From: Weissella uvarum
GTDB taxonomy: Bacteria > Bacillota > Bacilli > Lactobacillales > Lactobacillaceae
Direction: 5' to 3'
Assembly: GCF_016908785.1 (NCBI RefSeq)
Contig: NZ_JAFBEO010000004.1
Location: 1-64,000, forward strand
DNA: 64,000 bases
Part shown: positions 1 to 7,461 of the stretch, piece by piece
Layout: the number at the start of each line of letters is the position of its first letter
How positions within the stretch are numbered: position 1 is the first letter of the stretch
Notes under the pieces: model-generated
Databases searched by the model: none
Told to the model about the DNA's origin: nothing
The model's input: the letters and a program-made list of their open reading frames with translations, nothing else
Translations under genes and position numbers: made by a program

Positions 1-100
1 TGAGGTCACACCTGTTCCCATACCGAACACAGAAGTTAAGCTCAATAGCGCCGAAAGTAGTTGGAGGATCTCTTCCTGCGAGGATAGGACGTCGCGATGC
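1..100 (+). rRNA. rrf: 5S ribosomal RNA, 5' end cut by the window edge
   Basis: The sequence shows the conserved internal stretch CCATACCGAACACAGAAGTT and the closing 3' segment of a Firmicutes 5S rRNA. The first few bases lie outside the window. It is followed at once by tRNA-Asn and a terminator, the usual end of an rRNA operon. Confidence 0.93.
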
Positions 101-107
101 ATATCAT

Positions 108-180
108 TCCGAATTAGCTCAGTTGGTAGAGCACACGACTGTTAATCGTGTTGTCGTCGGTTCGAGCCCGACATTCGGAG
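108..180 (+). tRNA. tRNA-Asn (anticodon GTT)
   Basis: Acceptor strands TCCGAAT/ATTCGGA, D-arm, anticodon stem CACGA/TCGTG around GTT, and a TTCGAGC T-loop form a full cloverleaf. It is probably co-transcribed with the rRNA operon. A second tRNA-Asn of different sequence lies at 39045-39117. Confidence 0.95.
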
Positions 181-189
181 TTAGTGAAG

Positions 190-219
190 CACCTTAGTAA
201 AATTGCTAAGGTGTTTTTT
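190..219 (+). terminator. Rho-independent terminator of the rRNA/tRNA operon
   Basis: Perfect 8-bp stem CACCTTAG/CTAAGGTG with an 8-nt loop, followed by six T. Confidence 0.9.
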
Positions 220-253
220 ATTATAATTAGGTATTGAAAAGGGGCATCAACCA

Positions 254-892
254 ATGGTTAAACAAGGGAAGTTTGCAAGTTCTGAACGGCAAAAGCAAGT
301 CCAAAACAAAAACCGTAAGCCCAAAAACCAAACAGCAACAATAGAGGCAGACCAAGCCTTGGATTTTTTGTTAGTTCGTTATCACTTGGTTAGCAAACAA
401 AGCAGTTTAGTTGAAGAAACCAATAGTCGATTTATACAAGAGTTTATGCAACTTGGGATGGACAATCCTTGGTCATTGGCAGAAATAACACTACGTGTGC
501 TTCAACAAGTCGATGTGAATGTCCCCTGGCAGTTTTATCAAATTTTATTTGATCATTGGGAACAAACAAAGCATTTTATATTAAAAGAAGTACCAGCGAT
601 TCCACTTATAAATCGTATTAATATTATGGACGATTTGAGTACGGAAGAATTACAGAATGCAATTGTAGATAAGCTGGCGATGAATTGGTTTATAAATCAA
701 TTTAAGGGCGTTCCAGATAAGTTAGGGAAAGTTACCGACCAACAAATTAAAGAGCTGGCTAAGGGGTTAAAACAGGGCTCAGAGATTGATTGGAATAAAG
801 TAGCGGAGCTTAACCGTTCAATTGTTTCCGGAGAAGTAGCCAATGTGGATGCAGGGACACAAGCATGGCTTGACGCACTTAAAAATATGTAA
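254..892 (+). CDS. Hypothetical protein, 212 aa
   Basis: Start chosen at the ATG about 10 nt after AAAGGGGC. The first 30 residues are basic and rich in Lys, Gln and Asn, consistent with a disordered tail. The rest is predicted mainly helical, with Trp-rich patches (NPWSL, VPWQFY) and a second helical half after about residue 130. No signal peptide, membrane segment or catalytic motif was seen. It stands alone between the rRNA-operon terminator and a convergent regulator. I do not recognise the family. Confidence 0.75.
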   Translation: MVKQGKFASSERQKQVQNKNRKPKNQTATIEADQALDFLLVRYHLVSKQSSLVEETNSRFIQEFMQLGMDNPWSLAEITLRVLQQVDVNVPWQFYQILFDHWEQTKHFILKEVPAIPLINRINIMDDLSTEELQNAIVDKLAMNWFINQFKGVPDKLGKVTDQQIKELAKGLKQGSEIDWNKVAELNRSIVSGEVANVDAGTQAWLDALKNM

Positions 893-927
893 AAAAGCAT
901 TACCGTTAAAATAACGGTAATGCTTTT
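893..927. terminator. Bidirectional terminator between convergent genes
   Basis: Stem AGCATTACCGTTA/TAACGGTAATGCT with a 3-nt loop, flanked by A- and T-runs. It serves the gene ending at 892 and the minus-strand regulator ending at 931. Confidence 0.9.
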
Positions 928-930
928 TTG

Positions 931-1773
931 TTATTCACGCGTTTGATCGATAGCGTGACGAACATGATCAACAACATCTAATGTATCGGAACCAAGATTC
1001 ACACCAACTAAAGTGAACAAGCTGTCGATAATCGTGAGTTGTGCTAGTAGTGATGACATTGATTCGCTTCGTAAGTTTACTTCAGCAGCCGAACTTGGAA
1101 GGACTAAGTCAGCAAGCTTGGCTAAACTAGAGTTAACATGGGCCGTAATGGCGATAATTTTAACGTGATTTTGTTTGAGTTGTCGCGTAATCTTCAATGT
1201 ATCTAAATTGCGTCCAGAATGAGAAATGACAATAGCAACATCATCAGGCTGCATCCGAACAGCTTGCATTAATTGAACGTCATAGTCTGGATGTTGTTCA
1301 GCATCAATAGGCGTTCTTAAAAACTTATGGTAACCATCTAATGCAACAATTGAAGAACCACCAATGCCGAAAAATCCAAGCTTGCGACAGTTAATAATCC
1401 ATTGATATGCTGTATCCCAGCTTTCTGTTGGAATTAAATCAAAAGTTGAAGACAGTGCGTTTTCGCCTCCCTTAAAAACTTTGCTGACAATTGCTCGAGT
1501 ATCATCGTCACTTTCAATTTCACCAAAGAAATTATTGTCAGATGCAGGGGCTGCCGTTAAGCTGAGCGAGAATTCGCGAAATGAACCGTACCCAATTCGC
1601 TTAACAAAACGTGAAATTGTAGCAGTAGATACATCGACGGCAGATGCCAATCCTTTAATTGTAAGACCTTGGACAGTATTAGGATTATCTAGGATATAAT
1701 CTGCTATTTTAGCATCAGATCCAGAGAGCTGATCTCTGAGAGCCTGAATGCGGTTGAAACCTGATTGTGGCAT
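931..1773 (-). CDS. RpiR/MurR-family transcriptional regulator (HTH plus SIS domain)
   Basis: About 280 aa. The N-terminal 75 residues form the RpiR helix-turn-helix, ending in ATISRFVKRIGY. The C-terminal half is a sugar-phosphate-binding SIS domain, with the typical GFFGIGGSS and AIVISHSGRNLDT motifs. I chose the ATG at 1773 because AAAGGAGC lies about 11 nt upstream; the TTG three codons earlier sits almost on that Shine-Dalgarno. The gene is divergent from 6-phosphogluconate dehydrogenase. RpiR proteins often sense phosphosugars, so control of gnd is a reasonable inference, but no operator was identified. Confidence 0.88.
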   Translation of the reverse strand: MPQSGFNRIQALRDQLSGSDAKIADYILDNPNTVQGLTIKGLASAVDVSTATISRFVKRIGYGSFREFSLSLTAAPASDNNFFGEIESDDDTRAIVSKVFKGGENALSSTFDLIPTESWDTAYQWIINCRKLGFFGIGGSSIVALDGYHKFLRTPIDAEQHPDYDVQLMQAVRMQPDDVAIVISHSGRNLDTLKITRQLKQNHVKIIAITAHVNSSLAKLADLVLPSSAAEVNLRSESMSSLLAQLTIIDSLFTLVGVNLGSDTLDVVDHVRHAIDQTRE

Positions 1774-1857
1774 AAGGTCCAAAGCTCCTTTTTCTATTTG
1801 ATATTAAAATAGTATACGCACTAATTTCATAAATGTAAATATTTTACAGTAAAAGGC

Positions 1858-1887
1858 TTGCTTTATGAAAATAGTTTGCATTATAAT
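1858..1887 (+). promoter_or_regulatory. Promoter of gnd
   Basis: -35 TTGCTT (1858-1863) and -10 TATAAT (1882-1887) with an 18-bp spacer, in the divergent region between the RpiR regulator and gnd. Confidence 0.6.
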
Positions 1888-1929
1888 AAGGGGGTAGATA
1901 AATATGAAAAGAAGAATGAGGTATTTGAA

Positions 1930-2841
1930 ATGAAGTTCGCAATGATCGGCCTTGGTAAGATGGGCTTGAACTTGGTTAAGAACGCTGTAGACAATGGTCA
2001 TGAAGTTGTTGCATACGACTTGAACCCTGACTTTGTTAAGGAAGCAGCTGAATATTCTGATAAGGTTACTGCCGCATCAGATATTGATGATATGTTGGCT
2101 AAGTTGCCATCACCAAAGGTTGTTTGGGTTATGGTACCAGCTGGTGCCCCAACTAACTCAACGATCGACACATTGATTGAAAAGATGGACGAAAATGACA
2201 TCATCATCGATGGTGGAAACTCAAACTTCCACGATAACTTGGAACAAAACAAGCGCACAACTGCTGCTGGTATCAAGTTCTTTGACGCTGGTACTTCAGG
2301 TGGTATGAGTGGTGCTCGTAACGGTGGAAACTTCATGATTGGTGGAGATGATGCCGAAGCTTGGAAGACAATCGAACCTTTGTTCAAGTCACTTGCTCAA
2401 GAAGATGGTTACCTATACACTGGTAAGTTAGGTTCAGGACACTACTTGAAGATGGTTCACAACGGTATCGAATACGGTATGATGCAAGCCATCGCCGAAG
2501 GATTTGAAATTTTGGATGCTTCAGAATTTGATTATGATTATGAAGCTGTTTCAAAGCTTTGGAACCACGGATCAGTTATCCGTTCATGGTTGATGGAATT
2601 GGCTGAAGAACAATTCGCCAAGGACCCTAAGCTTTCAGCTATCTCAGGTCGTATGCACTCATCTGGTGAAGGTAAGTGGACTGCTGAAGAAGCTTTGAAG
2701 CTTGAAGTTCCTGCTCCAATTATCACAACTTCATTGATGGTTCGTTACCGTTCAATGCAAGAAGATACATTCTCAGGTAAGGTTGTTTCAGCTTTGCGTA
2801 ATGGATTCGGTGGACACGCCATGGATCCTGCAGGTAAGTAA
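1930..2841 (+). CDS. gnd: 6-phosphogluconate dehydrogenase, decarboxylating, short (about 300 aa) type
   Basis: Oxidises 6-phosphogluconate to ribulose 5-phosphate and CO2. 303 aa. Rossmann motif GLGKMG is at residues 7-12. GGNSNFHDN and DAGTSGGMSGARNGGNFMIG are hallmark substrate-site motifs. The second strand ends in YDLNPD, and an acidic residue there usually means NAD rather than NADP preference (inference). The start is the ATG 8 nt after GAGG; a longer frame upstream runs through the promoter and is not real. zwf is far away at 55.8 kb, and a truncated sugar kinase follows. Confidence 0.93.
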   Translation: MKFAMIGLGKMGLNLVKNAVDNGHEVVAYDLNPDFVKEAAEYSDKVTAASDIDDMLAKLPSPKVVWVMVPAGAPTNSTIDTLIEKMDENDIIIDGGNSNFHDNLEQNKRTTAAGIKFFDAGTSGGMSGARNGGNFMIGGDDAEAWKTIEPLFKSLAQEDGYLYTGKLGSGHYLKMVHNGIEYGMMQAIAEGFEILDASEFDYDYEAVSKLWNHGSVIRSWLMELAEEQFAKDPKLSAISGRMHSSGEGKWTAEEALKLEVPAPIITTSLMVRYRSMQEDTFSGKVVSALRNGFGGHAMDPAGK

Positions 2842-2856
2842 GCTTATCTTGATTAT

Positions 2857-2887
2857 AAAAAGCCTATCCGTTTGGGTAGGCTTTTTT
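2857..2887 (+). terminator. Terminator of gnd
   Basis: Stem AGCCTATCC/GGTAGGCT-like with a T-run, 20 nt after the gnd stop. Confidence 0.88.
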
Positions 2888-2993
2888 GTTGCAAAAATTA
2901 GCGTATTCCTAGGCTTCTGGTAAACTTAAAGATGAGATGGACTCACAGATAGCGTATAATGGACGCTAGATAGATTAAAAAGAGGACCTTGAA

Positions 2994-3689
2994 ATGAAAT
3001 ATGAATTGTTAGTTAACATTAATCCATTGGGGATTGATGGTGAATTGCTCGATGAAAAAAATCAAAGCCAACAATTACATGTAGCTTTTGATCAAAACGA
3101 ATTTGCCAACAGTGTTGTTGAAATGGATGCATTTTTAAACGCAGTCCATGCTTTTTTGCATCAGCTTGAACTAAAAGTTGCTGAAACAGATGAAATTAGC
3201 GCCATTAATTTTAAAAACATCATGCATGGCTGGCTGGCCTTAGATGAAAATTTTGAAGCAGTTAGTCCAATTATGCTTGGTGATCAAAATGATGAACATT
3301 TTATTGAAGCGTTAATGATGAATGGTATTGGAGGACAATTGCAACGTAAAACTGGTGTACCATTGGCTGTAACTTCACCTTTAATCATGACGTTGCATTT
3401 GCGAAATGATAATCCAGAAATTTATGCTAAAGCACAACATTATATGACTTTAAATGATTATATTGTTTATCGTTTATTTGGTAAAAATGTCACTGATGCT
3501 GCCGTTGCAGCACGAACTGGTTTGTATAATGTGGCCACTCAGGATTGGGATGGACAAGCCTTGGCTTTGACCGGGGTCACAAAGGAACAATTACCTACTT
3601 TATTACCACATGATCAATTAGTTAATGAATTAGTATTGACTGGGTTACCACAGGCGATTAACCAGGAAACAAATTTCAAGATGGATTAA
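2994..3689 (+). pseudogene. C-terminally truncated FGGY carbohydrate kinase (gluconokinase-like)
   Basis: 231 aa resembling only the N-terminal domain of FGGY kinases (usual length about 500), with the region of MLGDQND and the YMTLNDYIVYRLFG / AARTGLYNV segment typical of gluconate kinases. The C-terminal actin-like domain, including the ATP-binding half, is absent, and I found no remnant of it in any frame after the stop. A promoter (-10 TATAAT at 2955-2960) and a good Shine-Dalgarno (AGAGGA) remain. The location behind gnd fits a former gluconate route. I infer loss of kinase activity; a role as a regulatory fragment cannot be excluded. Confidence 0.75.
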
Positions 3690-3721
3690 ATTTTTAATGG
3701 TGGTTGTGCTATAATATTTTC

Positions 3722-4006
3722 TGTTGCTGGAGATGCAGTTAGCCAGGGAGTGATGACCTAGGGCTGCTTAAATTTTTAAGAGGGTGCGATTCCCTGCTGT
3801 CCAGCGATGGCTCTTTTTGAGAGGTGAAGGACTCAAAAGGAGTCGGAGAAAAGATTCTAAAGTTATGTGGATGATAACTTTAGATGGGGATTATTTATAG
3901 GGTGGTGCCTATAAATATGATATGGTGAAAAGCTATGTGGTACGTGGTGGTCCACATAGCACAGCAGAGTCTGCACTCGTTGAGCGAGAGAGACTCTGCT
4001 TTTTTA
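3722..4006 (+). ncRNA. Structured non-coding RNA, about 285 nt, family not recognised
   Basis: An extended -10 (TGCTATAAT, 3707-3715) starts a stretch without a coding frame. It is packed with hairpins: a 5' arm closed by TGCTGGA/TCCAGCG with an inner CAGGGA/TCCCTG; GACTC/GAGTC; CTAAAGTTAT/ATAACTTTAG; TTTATAGG/CCTATAAA; GCTATGTGG/CCACATAGC; and the final terminator. Several loops present GTGG. I looked for RNase P, tmRNA, SRP RNA and T-box signatures and did not find them. Downstream genes have their own promoters, so this appears to be a free-standing RNA. Confidence 0.6.
3964..4006 (+). terminator. Terminator of the 285-nt ncRNA
   Basis: Stem GCAGAGTCT/AGACTCTGC with an inner CTCG/CGAG helix and a T5 tail. 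Confidence 0.88.
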
Positions 4007-4110
4007 TTTGTGAATAAAATATTTTAATAATTTTCTCATTCACAAATTGAATTAATATGACTAGACGTTTAAAATCTAAATATATTTCAAATGAATTTAA
4101 TTAAGATGAA

Positions 4111-4124
4111 TGTAAGCGATTCAA
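4111..4124 (+). promoter_or_regulatory. cre-like site upstream of the first hydroxyacyl-CoA dehydrogenase gene
   Basis: TGTAAGCGATTCAA resembles the CcpA catabolite-response element with mismatches in its right half. It begins 119 nt before the start codon, the same distance as the related site before the second copy. Confidence 0.4.
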
Positions 4125-4229
4125 TGATTTGCTTGTGAAATAATTAATTATTTTTAGTAAGTCATTCTTGTGAAAACGTGTTACACTATGTGCATAGACA
4201 AGATACAGTTTAGAAAAGAGGTATTTCAG

Positions 4230-5135
4230 ATGATTAAGAATCTTGTGGTTGCCGGTGGTGGAACGTTAGGAAGTCAAATTGCCTTTCAAAGTGCATACTT
4301 TGGTAAGCATGTGACAATTTATGATATCTCAGACCAAGCTTTGGATGCAGCTAAGGAACGTATTACAAACTTGAAGACTAACTATAAGGACTTCTTCAAG
4401 GTTGATCAAGACGTTGTGGACAAGGTTGCAGATGGCATCAAGTATTCAAGTGATTTGAAGGAAGCAACTTCAGATGCTGACTTAGTCATTGAAGCAGTAC
4501 CAGAAAGCGATAAGATTAAGGGTAGCTATTACCAACAATTGATGGAAGTTATTCCTGATAATACATTGATTGGAACAAATACTTCAACAATGTTGCCATC
4601 ACACTTGGCACAGTATGTTGGTGAGGATAACCTATATCGTTTCTCAGCTACACATTATGCTAACCAAGTTTGGGCTTCAAATACCTTTGAGATTATGCCA
4701 GTGAAGGAAACTTCATCTGAAACTGTTGATGAATTGGTTCAATTTGCGAAGGATACTGGTCTAGAGCCAATCAAGATTAAGAAGGAACAATCAGGTTATG
4801 TTTTGAACTCTGTTTTGGTTCCTTGGTTTGATGGTGCCCTTCGTTTGTGGGGTGGCGATATCGCCGATCCAGAAGAAGTTGATAGGGTTTGGATGATTGA
4901 CTTGCGGGTTAACCGTGGACCATTTGCCTTTATGGATGTTGTTGGTATTCGGACAGTACTTGAAATTACTAAGCGTAATTACGCTAATAGTGATGACAAG
5001 CAAATTTTGAGTGCCATCGATAAGCTACAAAAGATGGTTGATAACAAGGAATATGGTATGGAAACGAATAAGGGATTCTATACTTATCCAAATCCAAGCT
5101 ATAAGGATGTTAAAGTTGCTTACATGGACAAGTAA
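4230..5135 (+). CDS. 3-hydroxyacyl-CoA dehydrogenase-like NAD-dependent oxidoreductase, copy 1
   Basis: 301 aa. The N-terminal Rossmann domain carries VAGGGTLGSQIAFQSA, and the C-terminal 3-hydroxyacyl-CoA dehydrogenase domain follows from about residue 190 (LNSVLVPWFDGALRLW). The usual HFFNP catalytic-His motif is replaced by THYANQVW, so the substrate may not be a standard acyl-CoA. The start is the ATG 8 nt after AAGAGG; the in-frame GTG at 4170 lies in the promoter region. It forms a tandem duplication with the next gene, including about 220 bp of upstream DNA. The physiological substrate is unknown. Confidence 0.82.
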   Translation: MIKNLVVAGGGTLGSQIAFQSAYFGKHVTIYDISDQALDAAKERITNLKTNYKDFFKVDQDVVDKVADGIKYSSDLKEATSDADLVIEAVPESDKIKGSYYQQLMEVIPDNTLIGTNTSTMLPSHLAQYVGEDNLYRFSATHYANQVWASNTFEIMPVKETSSETVDELVQFAKDTGLEPIKIKKEQSGYVLNSVLVPWFDGALRLWGGDIADPEEVDRVWMIDLRVNRGPFAFMDVVGIRTVLEITKRNYANSDDKQILSAIDKLQKMVDNKEYGMETNKGFYTYPNPSYKDVKVAYMDK

Positions 5136-5149
5136 TTAACTATAATAAA

Positions 5150-5185
5150 AAGACGCCAGATAATGATTTATTTGGCGTCTTTTTT
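5150..5185 (+). terminator. Terminator between the duplicated dehydrogenase genes
   Basis: Stem AAGACGCCA/TGGCGTCTT followed by T5. Confidence 0.9.
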
Positions 5186-5322
5186 GGTGCTTTTTTAAAG
5201 GTACACATTTAAAATGACATGTGAAAAAATATTTTTGATTTATTTTACTTTCACAAATTAAATAAGTTTGACTAGATGACGTTAATTTATAATCAATTTA
5301 TATAAAATACTTTACAAATAAA

Positions 5323-5336
5323 TGAAAGCGCTTGAT
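5323..5336 (+). promoter_or_regulatory. cre-like site upstream of the second hydroxyacyl-CoA dehydrogenase gene
   Basis: TGAAAGCGCTTGAT is close to the cre consensus TGWAANCGNTNWCA. It starts 119 nt before the ATG, homologous in position to the site at 4111. Confidence 0.5.
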
Positions 5337-5346
5337 AGTATAGATT

Positions 5347-5393
5347 GTGAAATAATTAATTATTTTTAGTAAGTCAACTTTGTGAAAACGTGT
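5347..5393 (+). repeat. Promoter-region repeat shared with 4135-4181
   Basis: About 47 bp from GTGAAATAATTAATTATT to GTGAAAACGTGTTA occurs nearly unchanged 1212 bp upstream, ahead of the first copy. Each copy carries two TTGTGAA heptamers 35 bp apart and ends at a weak -10 (TACACT or TAAACT). Confidence 0.85.
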
Positions 5394-5441
5394 TAAACTA
5401 AAGGTGTCGATGGGAGATAAATTAGGAAAGAGGTAGTAGAG

Positions 5442-6347
5442 ATGATTAAGAATCTTGTTGTTGCAGGCGGTGGTACATTGGGTAGTCAAATTGCATTTCA
5501 AAGTGCTTATTTTGGTAAAAATGTGACCATTTATGATATTTCAGATCAGGCTTTAGAAGCAGCGAAGGGACGGATTGAAAAGCTTGAAACTGAGTACAAG
5601 AATTACTTCAACGTTGATCAATCTGTCGTGGATAAAGTTGCCGATGGCATCACGTACTCAAGTGATTTGAAGGAAGCAACTGCTGATGCTGACTTGGTCA
5701 TCGAGGCTGTTCCTGAAAGTGATAAGATTAAGGAAAGCTACTATAAGCAATTGATGGAAGTTATTCCTGATAATACATTGATTGGAACAAACACATCAAC
5801 GATGTTGCCTTCACATATTGCACAATATGTTGGTGAAAAAGATTTGTATCGTTTCTCAGCGACGCATTATGCAAATCATGTTTGGGCATCAAATACCTTT
5901 GAAATTATGCCTGTTCAAGAAACAGCGACTGAAACGACAGATGCATTGGTACAATTTGCCAATGAGACCGGTCTAACACCAGTTGTGCTAAAGAAGGAGC
6001 AAGCTGGTTATATCTTGAATTCATTGTTGATTCCATGGTTCTATGGTGGACTCCGTTTGTGGGCCGACGATATTGCTGACCCAGCTGAAGTTGATAAGGT
6101 ATGGATGATTGATTTGCGTGTAAAGCGGGGACCATTTGCTGAAATGGATGTTGTGGGAACTCGAACAGTGCTAGATATTACGAAGCGTGATTTTGGTGAT
6201 AGTGATGATAAGACCATGTTGAAGGCCATCGATAAGTTACAAGAAATGGTTGATAACAAGGAATATGGTCGTGAAACCAATAAGGGCTTCTACACATATC
6301 CAAATCCAAGCTTTATGGACGTGAAAATTGCAGAAATGGACAAGTAA
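5442..6347 (+). CDS. 3-hydroxyacyl-CoA dehydrogenase-like NAD-dependent oxidoreductase, copy 2
   Basis: 301 aa, the same length as the preceding gene and highly similar throughout, with the same Rossmann motif and the same altered THYANHVW in place of HFFNP. Shine-Dalgarno AAAGAGG precedes the ATG. Differences between the copies are scattered substitutions, so both frames appear to be under coding constraint. Each copy has its own promoter and terminator, and the two need not be expressed together. Confidence 0.82.
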   Translation: MIKNLVVAGGGTLGSQIAFQSAYFGKNVTIYDISDQALEAAKGRIEKLETEYKNYFNVDQSVVDKVADGITYSSDLKEATADADLVIEAVPESDKIKESYYKQLMEVIPDNTLIGTNTSTMLPSHIAQYVGEKDLYRFSATHYANHVWASNTFEIMPVQETATETTDALVQFANETGLTPVVLKKEQAGYILNSLLIPWFYGGLRLWADDIADPAEVDKVWMIDLRVKRGPFAEMDVVGTRTVLDITKRDFGDSDDKTMLKAIDKLQEMVDNKEYGRETNKGFYTYPNPSFMDVKIAEMDK

Positions 6348-6360
6348 GCTTGTCATGATA

Positions 6361-6395
6361 GGAGTTGAGCCGGTCCTGGTTCAACTCCTTTTTTT
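6361..6395 (+). terminator. Terminator after dehydrogenase copy 2
   Basis: Stem GGAGTTGA/TCAACTCC followed by T7. Confidence 0.9.
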
Positions 6396-6541
6396 GATGT
6401 TAAACATAGCTATTCTGTGTGACGTGTGGTCGCAGGTGAAACTAGACGGATTGTATATTTACTCTTGAAAGTATGCGTTTATACTGAAGTTATACAGTAA
6501 AGATAAAGAAATTTGCTTGGCCTAAGTATAGGGGGATAATA

Positions 6542-6757
6542 ATGTTCGGTATATTAAGCTTCTTTCAGATGATTTTGGGAATTGTGTTGTTTTTCATGTT
6601 TAGAAAGCAACTAGATCAATTGTCGCAAGGGCAAAAGATGGTCGTTTACTTAATCTTAGCGTTTGCCATTTTGACAATCGTAGCTATGCTTTTCTCGCTC
6701 CCAGGGGCAATCCATGACTTTTCAATGGGCTTTGAGGCTGGTATTTCAGGCCATTAA
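6542..6757 (+). CDS. Small membrane protein, 71 aa
   Basis: Two hydrophobic segments (about residues 2-20 and 32-54) are separated by a charged loop RKQLDQLSQGQK. It has its own promoter (TTGAAA ... TATACT near 6465-6486), a GGGGG ribosome-binding site and a terminator, so it is a single-gene unit. I know no family for it. It opens a patch of small accessory genes running to 10.4 kb. Confidence 0.65.
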   Translation: MFGILSFFQMILGIVLFFMFRKQLDQLSQGQKMVVYLILAFAILTIVAMLFSLPGAIHDFSMGFEAGISGH

Positions 6758-6774
6758 GCTATAGTTTCGTATAC

Positions 6775-6814
6775 AAAAAGCGATCAAAAGTTAAATGCTT
6801 TTGGTCGCTTTTTT
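6775..6814 (+). terminator. Terminator of the 71-aa membrane protein gene
   Basis: Long stem AAAAAGCGATCAAAAG/CTTTTGGTCGCTTTTT, readable on both strands. Confidence 0.9.
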
Positions 6815-6826
6815 ATATGTGTTTAC

Positions 6827-7051
6827 TTAATGACTTGTTTGCGTGCTTGCCGTGATTCGATGGTATAGCGGACAGGGATGCGTGACAACAAGAAAAAAAA
6901 CCATGAATAGCAAACCAGGTTTATTCTGGGTTAACATCATAATCGCAGAGCTCTCATCGATGAAGACGATGATAAGGAAAATGAAGAAAAGAGCTCCCGC
7001 GGCGATAAGCGATTCGTTAGTGATTTTCTTAAGTAATGTAAAATTAAACAT
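6827..7051 (-). CDS. Small membrane protein, 74 aa
   Basis: The start is the ATG at 7051, 9 nt after AAAGGA; the longer frame to 7126 overlaps the upstream gene. There are two hydrophobic stretches (about residues 16-30 and 45-58). It follows the 7101-7367 gene by about 50 bp and is probably in the same transcript. Small membrane protein plus soluble helical partner is an arrangement seen in bacteriocin or immunity loci, but nothing here proves that. Confidence 0.5.
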   Translation of the reverse strand: MFNFTLLKKITNESLIAAGALFFIFLIIVFIDESSAIMMLTQNKPGLLFMVFFLVVTHPCPLYHRITASTQTSH

Positions 7052-7100
7052 AGCGTGAGTTCCTTTTGATTTGCTAGTAATTGAGCCGATAAGCACTAAT

Positions 7101-7367
7101 TTATAGTGAGTGAATTCCGACACCACTGGTGATTTCTTGGATATAAATTAATGAAATTAGTTTTGCTAGTGAACTTGGGTAAGCTTTAGGATTGCCATCC
7201 GTAAGGGACAAGAGCTTTTCGCGGAAGCTAGTTAATTGGCTGCCTTTTAATTGCTTCGAATGAACTTGGTCACGGTTATCGAGAAGAAACTGGTGAATAG
7301 TAGGATAATCTTGTAGTTCCAATAAAGTTTGATCGTATTGCGCGATGATGTCTTTATATTTATTCAA
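7101..7367 (-). CDS. Small helical protein, 88 aa, possibly bacteriocin-immunity-like
   Basis: GGAGG lies 8 nt before a TTG at 7367, which I prefer as start. The ATG at 7382 would contain that Shine-Dalgarno inside its own codons. The product is alpha-helical and charged, with a hydrophobic C-terminal helix (SSLAKLISLIYIQ). Size and composition recall enterocin-type immunity proteins, but no diagnostic motif was seen, so the functional link is weak. A WalR-like box lies about 95-110 bp upstream. Confidence 0.55.
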   Translation of the reverse strand: MNKYKDIIAQYDQTLLELQDYPTIHQFLLDNRDQVHSKQLKGSQLTSFREKLLSLTDGNPKAYPSSLAKLISLIYIQEITSGVGIHSL

Positions 7368-7461
7368 GGGAAGTACCTCCATTTTTTTGGGGGGATGAAG
7401 CGATTAATAATATAAATTAATTGTAAATGATGCTTTTTTGATAAGCTATCATTATTTTGTA

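Noticed and set aside
3890-3925. ATAGGGTGGTGCCTAT looks like a T-box core
   Set aside because: The following bases form a simple local hairpin with CCTATAAA. There is no specifier stem with a matching codon, no overlapping terminator, and no synthetase or transporter gene downstream.
3722-4006. RNase P RNA, tmRNA or SRP RNA
   Set aside because: GAGGAAAGTCC-type, tag-peptide/tRNA-like and GGTCCGGAAGG-type signatures were searched by eye and not found.
3722-4006. CsrB-like protein sponge because of several GGA motifs
   Set aside because: GGA is expected often in purine-rich RNA, the motifs are not consistently in loops, and lactic acid bacteria generally lack CsrA.
6843-7058. Plus-strand 71-aa ORF
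   Set aside because: It overlaps the better-supported minus-strand membrane gene and lacks a Shine-Dalgarno.
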